A DNA stretch of 14,618 nucleotides from Pseudomonadota bacterium (GTDB taxonomy: Bacteria > Pseudomonadota > Gammaproteobacteria > Xanthomonadales > Xanthomonadaceae): positions 1 through 14,618 of the forward strand of contig JAEXNZ010000561.1 in assembly GCA_023439425.1 (NCBI GenBank), given 5' to 3'. A program made the position numbers and the translations under genes. How positions within the stretch are numbered: position 1 is the first letter of the stretch; each line of letters opens with the position of its first letter. The notes under the pieces were generated by a model that was given only the letters and a program-made list of their open reading frames with translations, searched no databases and was not told the DNA's origin. This document shows positions 6,303 through 12,776 of this stretch, one piece after another.

Positions 6303-7871
6303 ATGAAACCGCATCACATCGCTCCCTCGCTGCTTGCCCTGGCCCTGCTGGCCAGCCCCGCCTTCGCTCAGAACCTGGCCGGTCCGGCGCTGCCGCGCGG
6401 CGAGCAGCAGGTGCTGAAGGTCACCCGCTACACCGACGACGGCAGCGAAGGCACCCTGCGCTGGGCGCTGGAAACCAACAACGCCAACCCCGGCCACTAC
6501 CGTATCGAGCTGTCCGCCATCGGTCAGGCTCCGTACGTGATCCGTCCCACCCGTGAGCTGCCGCCGATCAAGGGCCCGGTGGTGATCGAGAACGTGGACT
6601 GGGCGCGCAACGGCACCTTCGTCGCCATTGATGGCGGGGCCTATGTGCAAGGCCCCGGCACCCGCGCCTGCCCCGGTGCGGTGCCCGGCCAGTACGGCAC
6701 CAACGTGCGCACCACCACCAAGCCGGGCCTGATCCTGCGTGACACAGAAGCGGTGGAGATCCGTGGCCTGGAGATCAGCAACTTCTGCATCGGAATTTTG
6801 GTCAACCGGGCCAGCGGCAATCTGATCCGCGACAACCGCATTGTCGGCAACAAGGGTGGAGCCGGGATCATGGTCACCGGTGACGACGGCAACGGCAATT
6901 CCACCGCCACCAGCACGGTGCACAACAAGATCCTCAACAACCGCTTCGTCAACAACGGCGATGCGATGGAGATGACCCGTGGCGCGGCGTTCAACCTGAT
7001 TGCCGGCAACTTCATCACCAGCGACGACAAGGCCAACGAGGAGCCGTCGCAGGGGCTGGAGATCCTCTGGGGCAACGACAACATGGTGGTGCACAACCAC
7101 TGGGAGAACCTGTCGGACGGCGTGCAGCTCAACTGGGGCAACCGCAACTACATCTCCGGCAATACCTTCACCGGCAATTCGTCGGCCGTCACCCTCAGCG
7201 GCACCGGCAACATCGTTGACGGCAACACCATGACCGGCAACCGCGTGGCGGTCTCGGTGCGTCCGCAGGCCGACCCCGGCAAGGATGCCAGCCCGGGCCG
7301 CAACCGCGTGACCGGCGCGGCGGTGAACACCATCACCGCCAATGAAATGCACGGCAACGGCGTGGACATCCGTCGCTGCTTCGCCGGCGGTTCCTGCCTG
7401 CCCGAGCTGAAGGGGGCAATCGTGTTCAACGTGCCCGGTCTGGAGCACGGCCGCTTCATCGGCAACCGCGGGGGCGGCGTTGAGAGTGATGTCAGCAAAC
7501 TGGAAACGGTCTGCGCGCTGGATGGCGCAGTGGAAGGCTGCGAAGCAGCTCCCAACCATGGCCAGGCAGCTCCCGCGCTGCTTGCCACCCTCGGTATGGC
7601 CAAGGGCGCAGTAGGCGTGAAGGGTGAGATCCAGGGCTCCCCCAACACCCTGTACCGCGTGGAGCTGTTCGCCAACGGCACCGCGGGTGCACTGGAGGCC
7701 GAACGCTATCTCGGCTTCGTGCAGGTGCCGGTGGACGGCAGCGGCAAGGGCCAGTTCGTCTACCCGTTGAGCTCCGCTGACGCTGCCCAGGCCGCGAATG
7801 TCACCGCCACCGCCACCCGCCCGGATGGGGCGACCTCGCCGCTGAGCCAGCCGCTGGTGCTGCGTCGCTGA
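6303..7871 (+). CDS. Periplasmic right-handed beta-helix protein, QuiC-like 3-dehydroshikimate dehydratase
   Basis: Exported protein of 522 residues. A signal peptide (1-22) ends in SPAFA before QN. Residues about 142-350 form repeated short strands with asparagine ladders (IRDNRIVGNKGG, IAGNFI, ISGNTFTGNS, VDGNTMTGNR), the signature of a right-handed parallel beta-helix. The stretches GQAPYVIRPTRELPPIKGPV, ACPGAVPGQYGTNVRT, FCIGILVNRASGN, TRGAAFNLIA, EPSQGLEILWGNDN and DGVQLNWGNRNYI agree with my recollection of Acinetobacter QuiC, a periplasmic enzyme that dehydrates 3-dehydroshikimate to protocatechuate. A C-terminal beta-sandwich-like part (about 425-522) follows. GAGGAA (6289-6294) overlaps the preceding stop and lies eight bases before the ATG. 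The porin gene downstream mirrors quiC-quiX. A polysaccharide lyase-like enzyme is the main alternative; the fold is certain, the reaction is probable. Confidence 0.7.
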   Translation: MKPHHIAPSLLALALLASPAFAQNLAGPALPRGEQQVLKVTRYTDDGSEGTLRWALETNNANPGHYRIELSAIGQAPYVIRPTRELPPIKGPVVIENVDWARNGTFVAIDGGAYVQGPGTRACPGAVPGQYGTNVRTTTKPGLILRDTEAVEIRGLEISNFCIGILVNRASGNLIRDNRIVGNKGGAGIMVTGDDGNGNSTATSTVHNKILNNRFVNNGDAMEMTRGAAFNLIAGNFITSDDKANEEPSQGLEILWGNDNMVVHNHWENLSDGVQLNWGNRNYISGNTFTGNSSAVTLSGTGNIVDGNTMTGNRVAVSVRPQADPGKDASPGRNRVTGAAVNTITANEMHGNGVDIRRCFAGGSCLPELKGAIVFNVPGLEHGRFIGNRGGGVESDVSKLETVCALDGAVEGCEAAPNHGQAAPALLATLGMAKGAVGVKGEIQGSPNTLYRVELFANGTAGALEAERYLGFVQVPVDGSGKGQFVYPLSSADAAQAANVTATATRPDGATSPLSQPLVLRR

Positions 7872-7893
7872 GCAACGGCGTTTCCTGCAACAC

Positions 7894-7919
7894 CGGGTGC
7901 GGCCACTGCGCCGCACCCG
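7894..7919. other. Intercistronic stem-loop before the porin gene
   Basis: CGGGTGCGGC (7894-7903) pairs perfectly with GCCGCACCCG (7910-7919) around a six-base loop. No T-tract follows on the plus strand (CGATCTCCCC), so it looks more like an mRNA-stability or processing element than a terminator. It fills most of the 79-base gap between the QuiC-like gene and the porin gene, the widest gap inside the operon. Confidence 0.7.
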
Positions 7920-7950
7920 CGATCTCCCCACACTGCAACAAAGGATTGCA

Positions 7951-9255
7951 ATGAACACCTCCCCCCTCAAGGGCTGCCCGCAGGCAGTCACGGCCCTGTG
8001 CGGCCTGCTGCTGGCCCTGCCGTTCGTGGCGGCCGCCGATAATGGCAACGCATTCTCCGGCCAGACCATGACCGGTGACTGGAACGGCGTGCGCACCGAC
8101 CTCGCCGAAAAGGGCATCAACGTACGTGGTGGTTTCATCACCGAAGCGGCCGGCGTGGTCTCCGGTGGTATCGACCACAGTGCCCGCAACGCCTTCCAGA
8201 CCCAGGTCGGCGTGGACGTGGACATGGGCAAACTGACGAACTTCTGGGGCGACGGGCGCTTCCACCTGACCATCAACGACCGTCGCGGTCGCGGTGCCTC
8301 GCAGGAGCTGGCCGGCAATGATTACATGCCGATCCAGGAGATCTACAGCGACCAGTTCACCCGCCTCACCGAGCTCAGCTACGACCACAACTTCTTCAAC
8401 CGGAAGATGAACTGGAAAGCCGGCTACTACGTGATGGGCAATGATTTCGGCATCAACCAGATCATGACCAACTTCGTGAATGCCGCGTTGTGCGCGCACC
8501 CGATCTCGCTGTCCACCAGCGCCGGCTGGACCAACTGGCCGCGCCCGCGCTGGGCCACCCACATCACCATTCACCCCACCTCGGAAACCACGCTGCGCAC
8601 CGGCATGGTGCTGGTCAACCCGAACTACAACCTGGAAGAGAACCGCTGGAGCCTGCATGAGCACGGCACCACCGGCCACCTGTACCCGATCGAATTCGAG
8701 TGGGCCCCGGGCACCGCCAACAAGGGCAACTACCCCGGCCACTACAAGGTGGGCTACTACTACGACACCAGTGACATGGCCATGGTCGGCAATCGCGCCG
8801 ATCAGATGGCCGACCACCGCGAAGGCGGCTACGTGATGGTGGACCAGAAGGTCACCAACAACGCCACCAATGGCGGCCTGAGCCTGTTCGCGCAATACAC
8901 CGCGCAATCGCAGCAGACCGCGGCGATCCACCGCTGGTTCTCGGCTGGCTTCGTCTATCAGGGCCTGGTCGACAGCCGCCCGCAGGACCGCGTCGCGCTG
9001 GGCTACGTGCGTGCATCGGTGAACCCCCATCAGATGCAGCGTCAGCTGGAGCTGCAGGCCATGGGCCTGATCACCGACCCGGACTTCGAGCTCAACACCG
9101 CTGAGGAACTGGTGGAGCTGGCTTACACCTTCCAGCTGAAGCCGTGGCTGTCGCTGCGCCCGGACGTGCAGTACATCACCAAGCCCGGTGCCTTCCGCTA
9201 CAAGAACACCCAGGACGTCATTGCCCTGGGCCTGCAGGCCAAGGTCACTTTCTAA
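7951..9255 (+). CDS. OprB-family carbohydrate/small-solute-selective porin
   Basis: Outer-membrane beta-barrel of 434 residues with a signal peptide (1-29, ending VAAA before DN). The mature start GDWNGVRTDLAEKGINVRGGF is the hallmark of OprB porins, and the protein closes with aromatic-rich strands ending in aliphatic/aromatic residues (VALGLQAKVTF), as outer-membrane barrels do for BAM recognition. The ATG at 7951 is chosen over an upstream GTG at 7897 because it has AAAGGA five bases before it and begins directly with the signal peptide; the upstream start would also run through the stem-loop. OprB members take up glucose and other polar solutes. Next to a QuiC-like dehydratase it most likely admits quinate, shikimate or dehydroshikimate to the periplasm, the role proposed for QuiX. 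Hairpins flank the gene on both sides. Confidence 0.88.
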   Translation: MNTSPLKGCPQAVTALCGLLLALPFVAAADNGNAFSGQTMTGDWNGVRTDLAEKGINVRGGFITEAAGVVSGGIDHSARNAFQTQVGVDVDMGKLTNFWGDGRFHLTINDRRGRGASQELAGNDYMPIQEIYSDQFTRLTELSYDHNFFNRKMNWKAGYYVMGNDFGINQIMTNFVNAALCAHPISLSTSAGWTNWPRPRWATHITIHPTSETTLRTGMVLVNPNYNLEENRWSLHEHGTTGHLYPIEFEWAPGTANKGNYPGHYKVGYYYDTSDMAMVGNRADQMADHREGGYVMVDQKVTNNATNGGLSLFAQYTAQSQQTAAIHRWFSAGFVYQGLVDSRPQDRVALGYVRASVNPHQMQRQLELQAMGLITDPDFELNTAEELVELAYTFQLKPWLSLRPDVQYITKPGAFRYKNTQDVIALGLQAKVTF

Positions 9256-9274
9256 GCCGCGTTGTCCGTCCCCC

Positions 9275-9293
9275 GGCCGCACCCACTGCGGCC
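9275..9293. other. Short hairpin after the porin gene
   Basis: GGCCGC (9275-9280) and GCGGCC (9288-9293) pair around a seven-base loop, 19 bases past the porin stop. The sequence shares the CCGCACCC and TGCGGCCAC segments with the stem-loop before the porin gene. It stands just ahead of the stronger hairpin at 9299-9331 and may work with it to protect the porin mRNA 3' end. Confidence 0.5.
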
Positions 9294-9298
9294 ACCCG

Positions 9299-9341
9299 CC
9301 CCGGTGCACATCTCTCTCCCGTGCACCGGGGCCTCTTCTTT
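9299..9341 (+). terminator. Terminator of the porin/decarboxylase operon
   Basis: CCCCGGTGCAC (9299-9309) pairs perfectly over 11 bases with GTGCACCGGGG (9321-9331), with an 11-base pyrimidine loop. The exit is CCTCTTCTTTC, a broken T-tract, so termination is probably partial or good rather than absolute. Readthrough could feed the chemoreceptor gene, whose ATG is 12 bases after the T-rich end. Confidence 0.7.
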
Positions 9342-9352
9342 CGTGAGTCCCC

Positions 9353-11482
9353 ATGACACCTCCCCCCTCCCGCGGCGGCGTTGCCGCTGTCCTGGGGTCG
9401 CGGCTGCGGAACCTGCGCATCTCGACCCGCCTGCACCTCATCAACGTGATTGCCGTGGTCGGCATCGCCGCCATCTGCCTGTACGTGGGTGTCACCACCC
9501 GGGCCTCGCTGATGGCCGAGCGCCGCCAGGCGCTGGCCCAGGTGATGGATGCCACCACCACCGCCATCGCCCATTACGCCGCGCAGGAAAAGCAGGGCGT
9601 GCTGACCCGCGAGCAGGCCCAGCGCAAGGCGCTGGCGGTCGTTCATGACCTGCGCTATGGCGAAGACAACTACGTCTGGATCAACCAGGTGCTGGATGAG
9701 AAGCGCGCCCGCCGCCTGATGAACGGTGCCAACGACGCGCTGGTGGGCAGCATTGCCGATGCGCCGGCCGACGTGGAATTCCTGCGCCTGGTGCGCACCC
9801 AGGGTGGGGGCGTGGTGGACCAGCAGTGGCCGCGTCCGGGCAGCAACGTGCCGGTGGCCAAGATCACCGAAGTGCGCGGTGTGCCCGACTGGAACTGGGT
9901 AGTCGGCTCGGGCGTGTACGTGGATGACCTGTCCGCCGCGTTCTGGGCCGCCATGGCGCGGCTGGGCGTGATCTTCATCGTGGTGTGGGGCCTGCTGATG
10001 GTCGCCGTGCGCGTGCTCACCACCAGCATCATCGTTCCGCTGCGGCATGCCACCGAGGTGGCCACTGCGATCGGCCAGGGCAACCTTGACACCCCTTTCC
10101 GCAACTGTGGCCGCAATGAGATCGGTTCGTTGCTGGAAGGCATGGCGCGCATGCAGCAGCAACTGCGCGCGTTGATGGAGGCACAGAACACCATGGCGCG
10201 TGAGCATGATGCCGGCATGCTCAGCTACCGCATGGACGACAGCGCGTTTGCCGGGCAGTTCGGGGCCATGGCCCGTGACACCAACGCCTTGGTGGACGCG
10301 CACGTGCGGACCCAGCAGCAGTTGATGGAGGTGATGGCGCATTACGCGGTGGGTGACCTCGACCACAGCGTGCCGGACTACCCCGGTGAGAAGGCCGAGA
10401 TCACCCGGACGATGGCCACGGTCAAGGCCAATCTCTCCGCGATCAACGCCGAGATCCGTCGCCTCGCCGAAGCAGCGGCCGCCGGTGACTTCAGCCAGCG
10501 CGGCGACGCCCAGCGCTTTCAGTTCGGCTTCCGCGCGATGATCGACGACCTCAATGCCATGATCGCCAGCGCTGATACCAACCTGGAACAGATCTCGCAC
10601 CTGCTCAAGCAGATCGCCAGCGGCGATCTCACTGCGCGGATGGACGGCGAGGCCAAGGGCGTGTTTGCCCGGATGCGCGACGATGCCAATGCCACCGTGG
10701 CCCAGCTCACCGGCATCATCGGCCGTATCCAGCAGGCCAGCGGTAGCATCAGCACCGCCGCCGCCGAGATTGCAGCGGGCAACGACGACCTGTCACAGCG
10801 TTCCGAACGCCAGGCCGCCGATCTGGAAGAAACCGCCGCTTCGATGGAAGAACTCACCTCCACCGTGCAGCAGAACGCCGAGCACACCCGCCAAGCCGAC
10901 CGCGCCGCGCAGGACGCTGGCGTGGCGGTACGTCGCACCGGTGAGGCCATTGATGGCGTGGTGCAGGTGATGACCCAGATCAGTGAGGCTTCCAGCCGGA
11001 TCACCGAGATCATCACCGTGATCGACGGGATTGCCTTCCAAACCAACATCCTTGCGTTGAATGCCGCTGTCGAAGCCGCCCGTGCCGGCGAGCAGGGCAG
11101 GGGCTTTGCGGTGGTCGCCAGTGAAGTACGCACCCTGGCCCAGCGTAGTGCGACCGCCGCCAAGGAGATCGCCAGCCTGATCCATGCCTCGGGCGAGCGT
11201 GTGGAGGCCGGGCTGGAAATCAGCGCCAATGCCGGTGAAGCCATCACCACCCTGCGTCAGGCTGCCGCACGCACTACCGACCTGATCAACGAGATCGCCG
11301 CGGCGAGCACCGAACAGGCCAGCGGCATCGAACAGGTAAACCAGGCCGTGGTCAGCATGGACCAGACCACTCAGCAGAATGCGGCGCTGGTGGAAGAAGC
11401 CACCGCCGCCGCCCGCAGCCTGGAACAGCAGTCTCAATCGCTGATGGAAGCCGTAGCAGTGTTCAAGATCCAGCACCCGTAG
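9353..11482 (+). CDS. Methyl-accepting chemotaxis protein with Cache-type sensor and several HAMP units
   Basis: Inner-membrane chemoreceptor, 709 residues. Order: cytoplasmic N-terminus, membrane segment 1 (about 26-47), periplasmic sensor (48-199), membrane segment 2 (201-222), a canonical HAMP (about 222-276), further HAMP-like repeats (about 315-365, 366-415 and 405-455, including the recurring VGDLDHSV, AGDFSQRG and SGDLTARM motifs), then the signalling domain with hairpin tip IDGIAFQTNILALNAAVEAARAGEQGRGFAVVASEVRTLAQRSA at 557-600 (given here only in part of its context). RYGEDNYVWIN (101-111) and VPDWNWVVGSGVYVDD fit a single-Cache (sCache_2) domain, members of which bind small carboxylates. 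There is no C-terminal CheR/CheB-docking pentapeptide. The start has only a weak GTGAG upstream. Co-orientation with the catabolic operon suggests it senses a substrate or product. The stop codon lies inside a REP element. Confidence 0.93.
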   Translation: MTPPPSRGGVAAVLGSRLRNLRISTRLHLINVIAVVGIAAICLYVGVTTRASLMAERRQALAQVMDATTTAIAHYAAQEKQGVLTREQAQRKALAVVHDLRYGEDNYVWINQVLDEKRARRLMNGANDALVGSIADAPADVEFLRLVRTQGGGVVDQQWPRPGSNVPVAKITEVRGVPDWNWVVGSGVYVDDLSAAFWAAMARLGVIFIVVWGLLMVAVRVLTTSIIVPLRHATEVATAIGQGNLDTPFRNCGRNEIGSLLEGMARMQQQLRALMEAQNTMAREHDAGMLSYRMDDSAFAGQFGAMARDTNALVDAHVRTQQQLMEVMAHYAVGDLDHSVPDYPGEKAEITRTMATVKANLSAINAEIRRLAEAAAAGDFSQRGDAQRFQFGFRAMIDDLNAMIASADTNLEQISHLLKQIASGDLTARMDGEAKGVFARMRDDANATVAQLTGIIGRIQQASGSISTAAAEIAAGNDDLSQRSERQAADLEETAASMEELTSTVQQNAEHTRQADRAAQDAGVAVRRTGEAIDGVVQVMTQISEASSRITEIITVIDGIAFQTNILALNAAVEAARAGEQGRGFAVVASEVRTLAQRSATAAKEIASLIHASGERVEAGLEISANAGEAITTLRQAAARTTDLINEIAAASTEQASGIEQVNQAVVSMDQTTQQNAALVEEATAAARSLEQQSQSLMEAVAVFKIQHP

Positions 11483-11500
11483 AGCCGGGCTCGCCCGGCT
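11479..11500 (+). repeat. SMAG-like REP element overlapping the chemoreceptor stop codon
   Basis: GTAG (11479-11482) is followed by AGCCGGGC (11483-11490), the two-base loop TC, and GCCCGGCT (11493-11500). GTAG plus a perfect 8-bp stem is the REP layout also found at 47-69. The TAG of the REP tetranucleotide is the stop codon of the chemoreceptor, so the element abuts or shaped its 3' end. The hairpin is followed by GCTCTTCGC and may also serve as the plus-strand terminator of this gene. Confidence 0.8.
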
Positions 11501-11533
11501 GCTCTTCGCGCAATGCCAAAACCCCCAAAAAAG

Positions 11534-11559
11534 AAAGCCCGGCTAGGGAGCCGGGCTTT
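11534..11559 (-). terminator. Strong terminator of ax21
   Basis: AAAGCCCGGCT (11534-11544) and AGCCGGGCTTT (11549-11559) pair perfectly over 11 bases with a four-base loop. On the minus strand the stem exits into TCTTTTTTGGGGG, a proper T-tract, so it is best placed to end ax21 transcription, 63 bases past the stop codon. It may also work weakly in the other direction for the chemoreceptor gene. Confidence 0.9.
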
Positions 11560-11622
11560 CCATGACGCGTGGGAGAGAGGTCACACGTCCCACAACAACG
11601 TACTGCATCTATATTTCAACAC

Positions 11623-12195
11623 TTACCACGTGAAGCGCGGCCCAACGAAATACTCCTTGTCGCCGCCCTTGGCCAGCTTCACTTCACCGCTCAGGCCCCA
11701 GTTCGGGGTGAACTTGGCCTGGGCACCCACGCGGCCATAGAACTCGCCTTCCGGGTTGATGCCGTGCTTCTTGGTGTAATCCTCGTAGCCGGCCATCGCG
11801 TAGCCTTCAAAGTTCGGGGTGAACGCCGTACGCACGCCCACTTCGGTGCTGTAGCCGTTGAAGTCCAGCCCATGCTTCGGGTCGAACTTCTGGTACGCCA
11901 CGCGGGCCACCAGGTCGGTGGTCGGGGCGATGCCGTAGTTGTAGCCGGCACCGATGCGCCACTGGTCAACGTCGGCGTTGCCGCGCTTGGTTTCCTGCGC
12001 GTTGTAGTCACCAAAGATGTGGAAGTTCGGATGCACAGCCACGGAGCCCTTCACGCCCCAGCCATCCGCATCGCCACCCTTGGCGTCGGTGTTCACGTAA
12101 CCGCCTTCCACGTAGTTGTACGACAGGCCATCGGCGGCAGAAGCGGCGAACGGCAGCGCGGCCATCAGGCCCAGGGCAAGCAGAGAGGTCTTCAT
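11623..12195 (-). CDS. ax21: Ax21-family outer-membrane protein
   Basis: Small outer-membrane beta-barrel protein of the Xanthomonas/Stenotrophomonas Ax21 family, 190 residues. The signal peptide (1-20) ends FAASA before ADGLSYNYVEGGYVNTD, the N-terminal region that is almost diagnostic of Ax21. Alternating strands with aromatic ends (NFHIFGDYNAQ, QWRIGAGYNYG, VARVAYQKFD) and the final F-T-W fit a barrel. Known biology: the protein is exported through the general secretory route and found in outer-membrane vesicles; earlier reports of it as a sulfated quorum-sensing peptide recognised by rice XA21 were retracted. AAGGTG lies ten bases before the ATG and a strong terminator follows the stop. 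It is convergent with the chemoreceptor and divergent from hipBA. Its physiological function remains open. Confidence 0.9.
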   Translation of the reverse strand: MKTSLLALGLMAALPFAASAADGLSYNYVEGGYVNTDAKGGDADGWGVKGSVAVHPNFHIFGDYNAQETKRGNADVDQWRIGAGYNYGIAPTTDLVARVAYQKFDPKHGLDFNGYSTEVGVRTAFTPNFEGYAMAGYEDYTKKHGINPEGEFYGRVGAQAKFTPNWGLSGEVKLAKGGDKEYFVGPRFTW

Positions 12196-12399
12196 AATCG
12201 GGAAACACCTTTTTTATTTTTGGTTTTGCCGACCACACCGCTCGGGGGAGGGGAGAGAGCGGGTGATCGACAGGTGTTAATTATCCGTTTGATGACGCAA
12301 TCGACCCTGAATATTGAACTGACCAGTACATGAATGAAGCGGGGGTTCAGGGAACTCTTGTCGCCGCTGCCTGGCAGGTTCACAGGCAGTTGCGAAGAT
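12196..12399 (-). promoter_or_regulatory. Leader and promoter region of ax21
   Basis: This part of the 255-base divergent spacer is richer in A/T than its surroundings. Reading toward ax21, GATAAT (12285-12280) is a good -10 box without a clear -35; it would give a leader of about 75-80 bases. In that leader CCGCTC and GAGCGG (12257-12262 and 12238-12243 on the plus strand) form a six-bp stem with a 13-base loop made only of pyrimidines, followed by an A-rich stretch and the AAGGTG ribosome-binding site. Further out a 7-bp inverted repeat (12367-12373 with 12383-12389) has no assigned role. No gene was seen here. Confidence 0.45.
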
Positions 12400-12446
12400 G
12401 TTCTATAAGTGAGACCTTGTGCTAATCAAGATTCCGTATATAGAAC
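12400..12446 (+). promoter_or_regulatory. Inverted repeat and promoter of hipBA
   Basis: GTTCTATA (12400-12407) and TATAGAAC (12439-12446) form a perfect 8-bp inverted repeat 31 bases apart, about the spacing expected for two operator sites of a HipB-type repressor. TTGTGC (12417-12422) and TATAGA (12439-12444) could be -35 and -10 boxes with a 16-base spacer, which puts the second arm on the -10 box. The start point would then fall at or next to the ATG at 12451, matching the lack of a Shine-Dalgarno sequence and suggesting a leaderless mRNA. Autorepression by HipB is the likely function. Confidence 0.55.
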
Positions 12447-12450
12447 TTAC

Positions 12451-12774
12451 ATGGCTAAAAAGCCCCATCCGTTGACTCCCGAAACCGTCACCGCCAACCT
12501 GCGGTTGGGTGCCGCCATCCGCGATGCACGCGTAAGGCGGCGGCTGACCCAGGCTCAGCTGGCGGACCGGGTGGGTTGCGGCAAGGTAACCATCGGACGA
12601 TTGGAGGCCGGTGACCCAGGTGTAAGCGTCGGCACGGCGCTGGAGGTTCTGGCAACCCTGCAACGGGAATGGCTTGAAGGCGTCGTCTCCATTCCCGAAC
12701 AGGATCAGCAAGGGCGCAAACTTGAGCGCCTGCGTCTGCCGGAACGCGTGATCAATCGCGAGGCTGAGTTCTGA
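12451..12774 (+). CDS. hipB: HipB-like antitoxin, XRE-family repressor
   Basis: DNA-binding antitoxin of 107 residues. A helix-turn-helix of the XRE/Cro type spans about 17-70, with LGAAIRDARVRRRLTQAQLADRVGCGKVTIGRLEAGD holding the two core helices (quoted here as the landmark for positions 21-57). HipB proteins bind and inactivate the HipA kinase and repress the shared operon, usually as a dimer. Sixteen or so N-terminal residues precede the HTH and a charged tail (about 88-107, RLPERVINREAEF) follows; such tails are commonly the degradation or HipA-contact part. The ATG at 12451 is preferred over an in-frame TTG at 12409, which would read through the operator. hipA begins two bases after the stop. 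Confidence 0.85.
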   Translation: MAKKPHPLTPETVTANLRLGAAIRDARVRRRLTQAQLADRVGCGKVTIGRLEAGDPGVSVGTALEVLATLQREWLEGVVSIPEQDQQGRKLERLRLPERVINREAEF

Positions 12775-12776
12775 TC

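Noticed and set aside
7000..7300. Repetitive asparagine/glycine coding pattern as a DNA repeat
   Set aside because: It reflects the beta-helix coils of the protein, not a nucleotide-level repeat.
6282..8318. Open minus-strand frame of 678 codons opposite the beta-helix gene
   Set aside because: Product is His/Ala/Val/Gly-rich low-complexity protein typical of antisense frames in GC-rich DNA, it has no recognisable domain, and it lies opposite two well-supported genes.
7801..9567. Open minus-strand frame of 588 codons opposite the porin
   Set aside because: Same antisense GC artefact; it spans the porin, the terminator hairpins and the chemoreceptor start.
9245..10600. Open minus-strand frame of 451 codons opposite the chemoreceptor
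   Set aside because: Antisense shadow with His/Gly/Val-rich composition and no motif.
11513..11740. Short plus-strand frame of 75 codons after the chemoreceptor
   Set aside because: It reads through the ax21 terminator hairpin and into antisense of ax21; no ribosome-binding site.
11569..12333. Open plus-strand frame of 254 codons opposite ax21
   Set aside because: ax21 has a clean signal peptide, ribosome-binding site and terminator on the other strand; this frame has none.
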